7,500 nucleotides of DNA from an uncultured Clostridia bacterium (GCA_900548845.1 URMI01000045.1:1-7500), one strand, 5' to 3'; shown: positions 1-6,493, counted from the stretch's first letter. Numbers and translations are program-made. The notes: generated by a model from the sequence alone, not told the origin.

Positions 1-191
1 ATGTTCCCTTCGGGGTGTTCGCGTTCGAATTGCCTTTCCTTGATGCGCGAAAAGTCGTAGCCCTGTTCTTCCGCTGCCGCAAGGACGCGCGCCCGCGTTT
101 TTTCGCTGACGCCGACTTTTCCGTTGAGCGCCATCGAGACGGCTGCCTCCGATAAATTTAATTGCTTTGCAAGTTCCTTCGCTGTGATCAT
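1..191 (-). CDS. LacI-family transcriptional regulator, N-terminal part (cut by window edge)
   Basis: The first 63 codons of a gene reading leftward out of the window are visible. Residues about 2-22 form a LacI-type helix-turn-helix: TAKELAKQLNLSEAAVSMALNG, written here in two parts as TAKELAKQL and NLSEAAVSMALNG. This is followed by GVSEKTRARVLAAAEEQGYDF. The VSxALNG recognition-helix signature and the GVSExTRxRVLxAAEExGY stretch are typical of LacI/GalR repressors. The end of that stretch is GYDFSRIK instead of the common GYxPN, a variant I associate with clostridial members. The start at 191 is preceded by GGAGG (complement of 197-201) five bases upstream. The sugar-binding domain is outside the window, so the effector cannot be judged. 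The divergent position next to a sugar operon makes it the likely local repressor. Family call is firm; target operon is inference. Confidence 0.93.
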   Translation of the reverse strand, partial: MITAKELAKQLNLSEAAVSMALNGKVGVSEKTRARVLAAAEEQGYDFSRIKERQFEREHPEGN

Positions 192-223
192 GAGCTCCTC
201 CCGCGGATGCGTTCTGCAGCTTT

Positions 224-252
224 ATTGTAGCAAATTAAGTAAATTAAGTCAA
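224..252 (-). promoter_or_regulatory. Sigma-A-type promoter of the lacI-family gene
   Basis: Read on the minus strand there is TTGACT (complement of 247-252), a 17-base AT-rich spacer and TACAAT (complement of 224-229). Both hexamers match the vegetative consensus at five of six positions, with ideal spacing. Transcription would start near 217 and run through the GGAGG site into the regulator start at 191. Confidence 0.8.
232..249. repeat. Tandem 9-bp direct repeat AAATTAAGT in the regulator promoter
   Basis: AAATTAAGT occurs twice head to tail (232-240 and 241-249). It fills most of the spacer of the leftward promoter and touches its -35 hexamer. It may be a binding site for a regulator or just AT-rich promoter sequence; no palindrome typical of a LacI operator is evident inside it. 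Confidence 0.6.
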
Positions 253-259
253 TGGTTTT

Positions 260-293
260 ACTGAACTTCTCTTGAAGAAAGATGAAGTTCAGT
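260..293. promoter_or_regulatory. Perfect 10-bp inverted repeat, candidate operator
   Basis: ACTGAACTTC (260-269) and its exact reverse complement GAAGTTCAGT (284-293) are separated by 14 bases. The left arm lies between the -35 boxes of the two divergent promoters. The right arm lies in the spacer between the -35 and -10 of the rightward promoter. Each arm is itself near-palindromic: the right arm contains TGAAGTTCA (283-291), and the left contains TGAACTTCT (262-270), differing at the last base from a full dyad. The element lies upstream of the predicted transcription starts on both strands, so it should act as DNA rather than as an RNA hairpin. It could be two operator sites or one wide site, most simply for the adjacent LacI-type protein, although the centre is not the usual CG of LacI operators. 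Confidence 0.6.
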
Positions 294-300
294 TTACAAT
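272..300 (+). promoter_or_regulatory. Sigma-A-type promoter of the sugar operon
   Basis: TTGAAG (272-277), a 17-base spacer and TACAAT (295-300) form a good vegetative promoter reading right. Transcription would begin near 307, about 20 bases before the ATG at 328. The overlap with the inverted repeat fits repression by steric blocking. Confidence 0.75.
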
Positions 301-327
301 GAAGAAAAAATCATGAGAGGGCTCACT

Positions 328-1794
328 ATGACCGTAAAACAGTATGACATGATAGAATTTTCCGTCGGCAATGCGCCGCTTTGCGCAGAGTTCCGATTGG
401 GCGAAAAGTGTGTGCGGGCGGAGAGCTTTTTGAAGGCAAAGGGCGATTACGCCGTGCGCTTCATGCCCGATGCTTTGGGCGAGTGGCACTATCGCATCGG
501 GGAAAAAGAGGGAAGCTTCGAATGCGTCCCAGATGAGGGTATGCACGGGCGCGTGCAGGCGAAGGGAACGCATTTTAGCTATGAGGACGGCACGCCCTTC
601 TATCCCTTCGGCACGACATGCTATGCCTGGACGAGCCAGGAGGACGCGCTCGTGGAAGAGACGATTTTCACGCTCAAGACGGCGCCCTTCAACAAGATCC
701 GCATGTGCATCTTCCCCAAGCATATGCCCTATAACCACAACGAGCCGCCCTACTTCCCCTTCGAAAAGGACGAGAAGGGGGAGTGGGATATGGAAAAGCC
801 CGACTTCCGCTATTGGGATCGGCTCGACCGCTGCCTTTCGGCATTGCGTGAGATGAACATCGAGGCGGACATCATCCTCTTTCACCCCTATGACCGCTGG
901 GGCTTTTCGAGGCTCGGGATGGAGAAAAACTTGCAGTACCTCAAATATGCCGTCGCCCGCCTTTCCGCTTACCGCAATGTGTGGTGGAGCCTTGCCAACG
1001 AGTACGAAATGGTGACGGCGCTCTCCTTGGACGATTGGGATACGATCGGCAGCTTTATCGCGGAAAAGGACGCTTACCATCATCTCATCGGCGTGCATGA
1101 TTGGGTCTGCCCCTTCCCCAAGAAGAAATGGCTGACGCATGCCTCCATCCAGAGCGGCGAGGTGAGAAGGGTCGCTGCCTGGAAGAAGGAGTATGGCATC
1201 CCCGTCATCATCGATGAGTTCGGCTATGAAGGCGATCTTCCGTTCGGATGGGGGAATTTGTCTGCCTTCGAATTTATGAATCGCGCGTGGAGCATCGCCG
1301 CGGTCGGCGGCTATGTGACGCACGGCGAGACCTTCCACCGCGAGGACGAAGTGTTGTGGTGGGCGAAGGGCGGAAAGCTGTACGGCAAGGCGCCCGAACG
1401 GTTTGCTTATCTTAGAAGCGTGATCGAAGAAGCCGGGGCGCTGGAGCCCGTTTCGGCGCTTCCGAAAGACCCCAACGGCAACGACGGGAACGATTGGGTG
1501 AGGAAGCTTGTAGAAGGGTTTCCTGTCCGCGAACAGTGGCAGATGGAGCTCTGTTTTGCCGAGTTTTACGGCCGCAACGAGGGACACCGTATTCTGTATC
1601 TCGGCCGTCAGTGCGCGCGGTATCTGGAGCTCGCGCTTCCCGAAAAGGGCGAATACCGCGTGGAAGTCATCGATAGTTGGGAGATGACGCGGAGAACGGC
1701 ATATGAGGCTGCCTGCGGCAAGGTACGCGTGGAACTGCCCGCCAAAGAGGGCATCGCGCTCCTTGTCACGCGTTTAAGCGGAGAAAATTTATAA
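328..1794 (+). CDS. Apiosidase-like glycoside hydrolase (DUF5060 / DUF4038-type barrel / DUF5605 architecture), apparently cytoplasmic
   Basis: The 488-residue protein looks like a clan GH-A retaining glycosidase. Residues about 1-72 form a beta-rich N-terminal domain of the DUF5060 kind. A barrel begins near residue 80 with the GTHFSYEDGTPFYPFGTTCYAW-type entry (broken here as GTHFSYEDGTPF and YPFGTTCYAW), characteristic of the DUF4038 apiosidase-like group that includes GH140. The probable acid/base is E225 in WWSLANEYE and the probable nucleophile is E297 in PVIIDEFGYEGD. The barrel closes with GGYVTHGETF, and the last ~60 residues are a beta domain like DUF5605. I see no signal peptide or membrane anchor, so it should act inside the cell on imported glycosides. 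The start at 328 is preferred over an in-frame ATG at 313 because GAGAGG (315-320) sits seven bases before it and the upstream ATG has almost no leader. First gene of the operon. Family assignment is strong; apiose as the released sugar is inferred from family and neighbours, and other pentosidase specificities are possible. Confidence 0.85.
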   Translation: MTVKQYDMIEFSVGNAPLCAEFRLGEKCVRAESFLKAKGDYAVRFMPDALGEWHYRIGEKEGSFECVPDEGMHGRVQAKGTHFSYEDGTPFYPFGTTCYAWTSQEDALVEETIFTLKTAPFNKIRMCIFPKHMPYNHNEPPYFPFEKDEKGEWDMEKPDFRYWDRLDRCLSALREMNIEADIILFHPYDRWGFSRLGMEKNLQYLKYAVARLSAYRNVWWSLANEYEMVTALSLDDWDTIGSFIAEKDAYHHLIGVHDWVCPFPKKKWLTHASIQSGEVRRVAAWKKEYGIPVIIDEFGYEGDLPFGWGNLSAFEFMNRAWSIAAVGGYVTHGETFHREDEVLWWAKGGKLYGKAPERFAYLRSVIEEAGALEPVSALPKDPNGNDGNDWVRKLVEGFPVREQWQMELCFAEFYGRNEGHRILYLGRQCARYLELALPEKGEYRVEVIDSWEMTRRTAYEAACGKVRVELPAKEGIALLVTRLSGENL

Positions 1795-1810
1795 AATTCG
1801 GAGGATAGAT

Positions 1811-3211
1811 ATGGATAAGATCGTTTTGGGATTTGCGCCGACGAGGCGGAGCATTTTCTCCGCGCCTGCGGCGGTGGAGTATGCAAACTACACGCGCGAG
1901 AAGCTGCGCGCAATGGGCGTGGAGTTCGTCGATATCGACGATATTTCTTCGGACGGGCTGCTGCATGACGACAACGACCGCGTGAAGATCGCCAAAAAAT
2001 TCAAGGCGGTGGGGGTGGACGGGCTCTTTTTCCCGCACACCAACTTCGGCACTGAATATGAGGTTGCCCGCCTTGCAAAGGAGATGGGGCTTCCCGTGCT
2101 TTTGTGGGGCCCGCGCGACGAGCGCCCCGACGAGAGCGGCGTGCGCCTTCGTGACAGCCAATGCGGGCTCTTTGCAACGGGCAAAGTGCTGCGCCGCTTC
2201 CGCGTTCCCTTCACCTATCTTTGCAACTGCAATCTGGAGGACGAGGCGTTTGAGCGGGGCGTGAAGCTCTTCCTCGCCGTCTGCAATACGGTGAAAGCCT
2301 TCCGAAAAACGCGTATCTTGCAGATCGGGCCCCGCCCCTTCGACTTCTGGTCGACGATGTGCAACGAAGGGGAGCTCCTCGAAAAGTTCAACATCCAGCT
2401 TGCGCCCGTGCCGCTCCCCGAACTCACCGCAGAGATGAAGAAGGTGAAGGAGGATAAGGCACAGCTTGCGAAGATCGTTGCCTTCTGTCGCGAACAGTTC
2501 AAAATTTCCGTTTCGGACGAACAGCTCGAAAACGTTGCCGCGCTCAAGGGCGCCATGCGGAATTTGGCGGAAAAGTACGGCTGCAATGCGGGCTGCATCC
2601 AATGCTGGAATGCTTTGCAGGATGAGATCGGCATCATGCCGTGCGCCGCGAACAGCCTTTTGAACGAGGAGGGTTTTCCCGTCGCCTGCGAGACGGATAT
2701 CCACGGGGCGATCACATCTGTTTTGGTGGAAGCCGCGGGCATGGGCGTGAAGCGCTCCTTCTTTGCCGACTGGACGGTGCGCCACCCCGACAACGAGAAC
2801 GGGGAACTGTTGCAACATTGCGGGCCGTGGCCGTCTTCCTGCCTGAATTGCAAGCCCGAGATCTGCTATCCGCTTGCCTTCGACTATCCGGGCGCGGTGG
2901 CGGGCGAAGCCAAGCACGGCACGATGACGCTCGCCCGCTTTGACGGCGACAACGGCGAATATTCGCTTTTGCTCGGCAACGCGAAGGGCATCGACGGGCC
3001 TTATACCAAGGGCACCTATGTGTGGGTGGAAGTCAGGAACTGGAAGCGGCTGGAAGCGAAGATCGTCGAAGGGCCGTATATCCATCACTGCGTGGGCATC
3101 CACGAAGACGTCGTGCCCGTCCTCTACGAGGCGTGCAAGTATCTGGGCATCAAGCCCGATCTCTATGACGATATAGAGGAAGACGTGAAGGCGTATATCC
3201 GAGGGGAATGA
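1811..3211 (+). CDS. L-fucose/L-arabinose isomerase-family sugar isomerase (candidate D-apiose isomerase)
   Basis: The 466-residue protein has the layout of the FucI/AraA-like aldose-ketose isomerases. An N-terminal alpha/beta half has repeated strand-helix units (FSAPAAVEYANYTREKL, GVDGLFFPHTNFGTEYEVA, LPVLLWGPRDE). A central region carries ILQIGPRPFDF and GCNAGCIQCWNALQDE. Then comes the acidic segment NEEGFPVACETDIHGA (residues 285-300), where E294 and D296 are likely metal-site residues. A C-terminal beta domain ends in HHCVGIHEDVVP (H425, H426 and H431), which resembles the C-terminal histidine region of the family. Start codon follows GGAGGA (1800-1805) by five bases; the gap to the hydrolase gene is 16 bases. 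By position it should convert the sugar released by the hydrolase to a ketose for the kinase. Family call is good; substrate is inference. Alternatives are D-arabinose, L-fucose or another aldose. Sulfoquinovose is less likely because that transketolase pathway, as I recall it, uses no FGGY kinase. Confidence 0.82.
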   Translation: MDKIVLGFAPTRRSIFSAPAAVEYANYTREKLRAMGVEFVDIDDISSDGLLHDDNDRVKIAKKFKAVGVDGLFFPHTNFGTEYEVARLAKEMGLPVLLWGPRDERPDESGVRLRDSQCGLFATGKVLRRFRVPFTYLCNCNLEDEAFERGVKLFLAVCNTVKAFRKTRILQIGPRPFDFWSTMCNEGELLEKFNIQLAPVPLPELTAEMKKVKEDKAQLAKIVAFCREQFKISVSDEQLENVAALKGAMRNLAEKYGCNAGCIQCWNALQDEIGIMPCAANSLLNEEGFPVACETDIHGAITSVLVEAAGMGVKRSFFADWTVRHPDNENGELLQHCGPWPSSCLNCKPEICYPLAFDYPGAVAGEAKHGTMTLARFDGDNGEYSLLLGNAKGIDGPYTKGTYVWVEVRNWKRLEAKIVEGPYIHHCVGIHEDVVPVLYEACKYLGIKPDLYDDIEEDVKAYIRGE

Positions 3212-3212
3212 G

Positions 3213-4031
3213 ATGGACGAACTCACGAAAAAATCTAATAAGCTTCGGCGCATCGTCATCGAGGCTGTGTACCGCTCTTCGTCGGGGCATATCGGCGGCG
3301 ATTTGTCTGTTGTCGATATTCTGAACGTACTGTATAACAATATCATGAACGTCTCGCCCGAAACGCGCACCGATCCGAACAGAGATCGCTTTATTCTGAG
3401 CAAGGCGCATTGCGCGGACTGTTTGTATGCGGTGTTAGGGGAGAAGGGGTATTTCGAGCTTGACGAGTACCTTAACACCTTCGAGCGCTTTCAAAGCCGC
3501 TTTATCGGGCATACGAATACCGCCATCCCCGGCGTGGAGATGAACGGCGGTTCTTTGGGGCACGGGCTCGCGGTGGGCGTCGGCATGGCGCTCGCGGCGA
3601 AGATGGATGGAAGGAGTTACCGCACCTACGTCGTCCTCGGTGACGGCGAGATGGCGGAGGGCAGCAACTATGAGGCGATGATGGCGGCGGCGCAGTACGG
3701 TTTGGATAATCTCTGTGCGACCGTCGATCTCAACGGGCTACAAATTTCGGGCACGACGAAGGAAGTCATGAACAGCGCGCCGCTTGGCGAGAAGTTCAAG
3801 GCGTTCGGGTGGAACGTTATCGAAGTCATGGACGGGAACGATTGTTCGCAGCTCATCGCTGCCTATGAGGCGGCAAAGAACTGCAAGGGGATGCCTACTG
3901 CCGTCATCGCGCACACGGTGAAGGGCAAGGGGGTCTCCTTCATGGAGAACAACGCGAAGTGGCATCACGGCGTGATGAGCGCCGAACAGTACGAGCGCGC
4001 GGTGCGCGAATTGGAGGCGATGTATGAATAA
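3213..4031 (+). CDS. Transketolase, N-terminal (thiamine diphosphate-binding) subunit
   Basis: This 272-residue protein is the usual length for the first half of a split transketolase. It shows SSGHIGGDLS (residues 23-32, H26), SKAHCADCLYAVL (from S63, H66), GSLGHGLAVGVGMA, and the Mg/thiamine diphosphate motif GDGEMAEG at 143-150 with N174 in VDLN. It also ends the usual way, with AHTVKGKGVSFMEN and WHHG. It pairs with the next gene to form the active alpha2beta2-type enzyme, in which cofactor sits at the subunit interface. The SKAHCADC segment departs from the common SKGHAAxAL of housekeeping enzymes, which hints at a dedicated ketose-phosphate substrate. In the apiose route this would be apulose 4-phosphate, giving dihydroxyacetone phosphate and, with glyceraldehyde 3-phosphate, xylulose 5-phosphate. 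The gene starts one base after the isomerase stop, with GAGGGG (3201-3206) as ribosome site. Subunit identity is firm; substrate is inferred. Confidence 0.94.
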   Translation: MDELTKKSNKLRRIVIEAVYRSSSGHIGGDLSVVDILNVLYNNIMNVSPETRTDPNRDRFILSKAHCADCLYAVLGEKGYFELDEYLNTFERFQSRFIGHTNTAIPGVEMNGGSLGHGLAVGVGMALAAKMDGRSYRTYVVLGDGEMAEGSNYEAMMAAAQYGLDNLCATVDLNGLQISGTTKEVMNSAPLGEKFKAFGWNVIEVMDGNDCSQLIAAYEAAKNCKGMPTAVIAHTVKGKGVSFMENNAKWHHGVMSAEQYERAVRELEAMYE

Positions 4032-4950
4032 AGTGACCAACCGCCAGGTCATCTGCGATACGCTGCTTGCGGCGGCAAAGGAAGATAAAGACATCATCGT
4101 CGCCTGCTCCGATTCGCGCGGGTCGGGCTCCATGACAGCGTTTTTTGAACAGTATCCTGCCCAAAGCGTGGAAGTGGGCATTGCGGAGCAGGATCTCGTC
4201 TCCATTTCGGCGGGGCTTGCGGCGTGCGGGAAGAAGGTGTTCGCCGTGTCGCCCGCCTGCTTCCTCTCCACCCGCTCCTATGAACAGGCGAAGGTGGACG
4301 TCGCTTATGCGGAGACCAACGTCACGCTCGTCGGCATTTCGGGGGGCATTTCCTACGGGGCGCTCGGCATGACGCACCACTCGCTGCAAGATATTGCGGC
4401 AATGTCGGCTCTGCCCGGGATGCGCGTGTATCTTCCTTCCGACCGCTTCCAAACGAAAGCCGTCGTCGAGGAGCTGCTGAAAGACGAAAAGCCTGCCTAC
4501 ATCCGCGTTTCGCGCAGTGCGAGCGAAGATCTCTATTCCGAAGACACCGTTTTCTCGGGCGGCGCAAAGGTGCTGAAAGAGGGGAAGGACGTGCTGTTCG
4601 TTGCCTGCGGCGAGCTCGTCGCGCCCTGCCTGCACGCGGCGGAGCTGCTCGGGAAAGAGGGCGTTTCGGCGGGCGTTGTCGATGCCTACCGCGTCAAGCC
4701 GCTCAATGAGGAACTTATTTTGAAGGCGGCGGAAGGGGTGCGCCTTGTGGCGGCGGCGGAGGAACATTCGCCCTACGGCGGGCTGTTTTCGATGACGGCG
4801 CAGCTGTTCTCTTCGAAGTGCCCGAAGAAAGTCGTGGGGCTCACCCTGCCCGACGGGCATATCGTCACGGGGACGCAATCGGAGGCCTTTCAGTACTACG
4901 GGCTGACCGCAGAAGGCATCGCAAGGCGCGTGAAAAAGGAGCTCGCATGA
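4024..4950 (+). CDS. Transketolase, C-terminal (pyrimidine-binding) subunit
   Basis: The 308-residue partner of the preceding gene carries the transketolase pyrimidine-binding domain: CSDSRGSGSM near the start, then VEVGIAEQDLVSISAGLA with E55 as the glutamate that contacts the cofactor aminopyrimidine. The C-terminal regulatory-like domain follows (DVLFVACGELVAPCLHAAE, GVVDAYRVKPLNEELI, EEHSPYGGLFSMTAQL). The length matches stand-alone second halves. The start overlaps the end of the first subunit by eight bases (4024-4031), and GGAGG (4013-4017) lies inside that gene six bases before the ATG. This arrangement fits translational coupling and equal amounts of both subunits. Function depends on the partner; the specific sugar phosphate is inferred from the neighbouring isomerase, kinase and hydrolase. 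Confidence 0.94.
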   Translation: MNKVTNRQVICDTLLAAAKEDKDIIVACSDSRGSGSMTAFFEQYPAQSVEVGIAEQDLVSISAGLAACGKKVFAVSPACFLSTRSYEQAKVDVAYAETNVTLVGISGGISYGALGMTHHSLQDIAAMSALPGMRVYLPSDRFQTKAVVEELLKDEKPAYIRVSRSASEDLYSEDTVFSGGAKVLKEGKDVLFVACGELVAPCLHAAELLGKEGVSAGVVDAYRVKPLNEELILKAAEGVRLVAAAEEHSPYGGLFSMTAQLFSSKCPKKVVGLTLPDGHIVTGTQSEAFQYYGLTAEGIARRVKKELA

Positions 4951-6362
4951 AGACGGTACTTTGTATCGACCAGAGCACGCAGGGCACAAAGGCGCTTCTT
5001 CTCGACGAAGAGGGGCGGGTGATCGCGCGCGCCGCAAGGCCGCACAGGCAGATCGTCGACGGGCGGGGATATATCTCCCATGACCTCGATGAGATCTGGC
5101 AGAATGTGCTTCTTGTCGCCCGCGAGTGCGTGGGGGAGAATGCCGCGAGCGTGAAAGCGGTCGGCATCTCCAACCAACGGGAGACGAGCTGTATGTGGAA
5201 CGATGAGGGCCCGCTTGCAGATGCCGTCGTGTGGCAATGTGCGCGGGGGAAGGATATTTCCGACGCGCTCGCTCCGTATGCGGATCTTGTGCGCGAGAGA
5301 ACGGGACTGCCGCTCTCGCCCTATTTCCCCGCCGCGAAGTATGCCTGGCTGCTTCGGAATACGGAGAAAAGCGGGAAAGTGCGCTTGGGCACCGTTGACA
5401 GCTTTCTCGTATGGAAGCTCACGGGCAATTTTTATACCGACTATTCCAATGCTTCGCGCACGCAGCTCTTTGATCTCCATACGCTGCAATGGGATGAGGA
5501 GCTGTGCCGCCTCTTCGGCGTGCCCGTCGAAGCGCTGCCCGAGGTCAAAGACAGCGACGGCGTGTTCGGCTATACCGACCTGGGTGGGCTGTTCCCCGAA
5601 CAGGTGCCCGTGTGCGGCGTTCTGGGCGATTCGCACGCCGCCCTCTTCGCCGAAGGATGCCTTGCTGCGGGGCAGCTCAAAGTCACCTACGGCACGGGAA
5701 GCTCCGTGATGATGAACGTGGGGGAGAAATTCGTTGAGAGCCGTTGCGGGCTCGCCTCTTCGCTCGCATGGAAGCGGAAGGGGAAAGTCAGTTATGTGCT
5801 CGAAGGGAATATCAATTATTCCTGTGCCGTCATCACCTGGCTGAAAGACGATCTGGGGCTCCTGAACGACGCGAAGGAGGCGGGCGTGTTGGCGGCGGAG
5901 GCGAACGAGCGGGATGAGACGGTGCTCATCCCCGCCTTTTCGGGGCTTTCGGCGCCCTATTGGAAGCCCGATGCAAGGGCCGCCATCCTCAACATGAGCC
6001 GCACGACGGGCAAAAAGGAGCTTTGCCGTGCGGCGGAGGAGAGCATTGCCTTTCAGATCGCCGATATTCTGGATGCGCTCCGCGCCGATACGGGGCTCGA
6101 AGCCCGCGAAGTGCGGGCGGACGGCGGCGCCGCGGGGGATGCGTTCCTCATGCAGCTGCAGGCGGACGTTTCGGGGGCAAGCGTGCTTGCTTCCTGTGAG
6201 CGTGAGCTTTCCCCGCTCGGGGCGGGCGTGCTTGCGGGCATTGCGGCGGGGGTGTACCAAGAGGACGTCCTCCAAGGCGAGGTGCGCCGTTTTACGCCCC
6301 GCGAAAATGCGCGCGTCATAGCTTCCCGCGCTCGCTGGAAAAATTGTCTGAAACAGCTATAA
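4947..6362 (+). CDS. FGGY-family carbohydrate kinase with glycerol-kinase-like active site (candidate D-apulose kinase)
   Basis: The 471-residue protein is an ATP-dependent sugar kinase. The N-terminal phosphate loop is IDQSTQGTKALLLD (D8, Q9, T11). The substrate pocket looks like that of glycerol kinase: SNQRET (R78, E79), VVWQCAR (W96), SPYF (Y126) and GTVDSFLVWKLTG followed by SNASRTQLFDLHTLQWD. The catalytic aspartate is D228 in GDSHAAL, followed by YGTGSS (248-253) and PAFSGLSAPYW. The N-terminal MKTVLCID fits the family start, and AAGGAG (4935-4940) precedes the ATG by six bases; longer in-frame extensions upstream lie inside the transketolase gene and are rejected. It overlaps the previous gene by ATGA. 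It is a little shorter than glycerol kinase (about 500 residues). In context it should phosphorylate the isomerase product for the transketolase. Apulose fits best, while glycerol or dihydroxyacetone remain plausible from the pocket motifs. Confidence 0.9.
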   Translation: MKTVLCIDQSTQGTKALLLDEEGRVIARAARPHRQIVDGRGYISHDLDEIWQNVLLVARECVGENAASVKAVGISNQRETSCMWNDEGPLADAVVWQCARGKDISDALAPYADLVRERTGLPLSPYFPAAKYAWLLRNTEKSGKVRLGTVDSFLVWKLTGNFYTDYSNASRTQLFDLHTLQWDEELCRLFGVPVEALPEVKDSDGVFGYTDLGGLFPEQVPVCGVLGDSHAALFAEGCLAAGQLKVTYGTGSSVMMNVGEKFVESRCGLASSLAWKRKGKVSYVLEGNINYSCAVITWLKDDLGLLNDAKEAGVLAAEANERDETVLIPAFSGLSAPYWKPDARAAILNMSRTTGKKELCRAAEESIAFQIADILDALRADTGLEAREVRADGGAAGDAFLMQLQADVSGASVLASCERELSPLGAGVLAGIAAGVYQEDVLQGEVRRFTPRENARVIASRARWKNCLKQL

Positions 6363-6366
6363 GCAC

Positions 6367-6393
6367 AAAAGCCCGCGTGAGCGGGTTTTTTTT
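6367..6393 (+). terminator. Intrinsic terminator ending the five-gene operon
   Basis: CCCGC (6372-6376), loop GTGA and GCGGG (6381-6385) make a GC stem, directly followed by eight T residues (6386-6393). The AAAA before the stem can pair with part of the T run. It begins only five bases after the kinase stop codon, so it closes the operon and separates it from the esterase unit. Confidence 0.92.
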
Positions 6394-6439
6394 CGCGGTG
6401 AAAAAGAAAACGATTTGATATCAGACAAAACAATTTTGC

Positions 6440-6469
6440 AAGACGAGGAGGGGCGGTTTGTGCTATCAT
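6440..6469 (+). promoter_or_regulatory. Probable extended -10 promoter of the esterase unit
   Basis: TATCAT (6464-6469) is preceded directly by TGC, giving an extended -10 (TGnTATnnT). The best -35 at 18 bases is AAGACG (6440-6445), which matches TTGACA at only three positions, as is tolerated with an extended -10. Transcription would start near 6476, before the ribosome site at 6483-6487. The terminator upstream makes a separate promoter necessary. Confidence 0.5.
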
Positions 6470-6493
6470 AGAGAAAAACTCCGGAGGCGAAAG

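Noticed and set aside
313..327. Earlier in-frame ATG for the hydrolase
   Set aside because: It lies about six bases after the predicted transcription start with no good ribosome site, while the ATG at 328 has GAGAGG at proper distance.
289..1587. Long open frame of about 430 codons on the minus strand opposite the hydrolase
   Set aside because: Its translation is rich in H, R, A and P without any domain I recognise, and it opposes a gene with clear active-site motifs, promoter and ribosome site. It is a by-product of GC-rich codon use.
1766..3478. Long minus-strand open frame of 570 codons across the isomerase and the transketolase start
   Set aside because: It spans two well-supported plus-strand genes, has no ribosome site of the local type, and shows no recognisable motif. 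The same applies to the minus-strand frames at 3940-5037, 4896-6275 and 6053-7102.
4818..4946. Upstream extension of the kinase reading frame
   Set aside because: The family start MKTVLCID falls at 4947 with a strong ribosome site; the extra 43 codons lie within the transketolase gene and look like an out-of-frame shadow.
1811..4950. Sulfoquinovose transketolase (sulfo-TK) pathway
   Set aside because: It also combines an isomerase and split transketolase, but I see no sulfo-sugar enzymes or GH31 sulfoquinovosidase, and the FGGY kinase and apiosidase-like hydrolase do not fit it. Not fully excluded.
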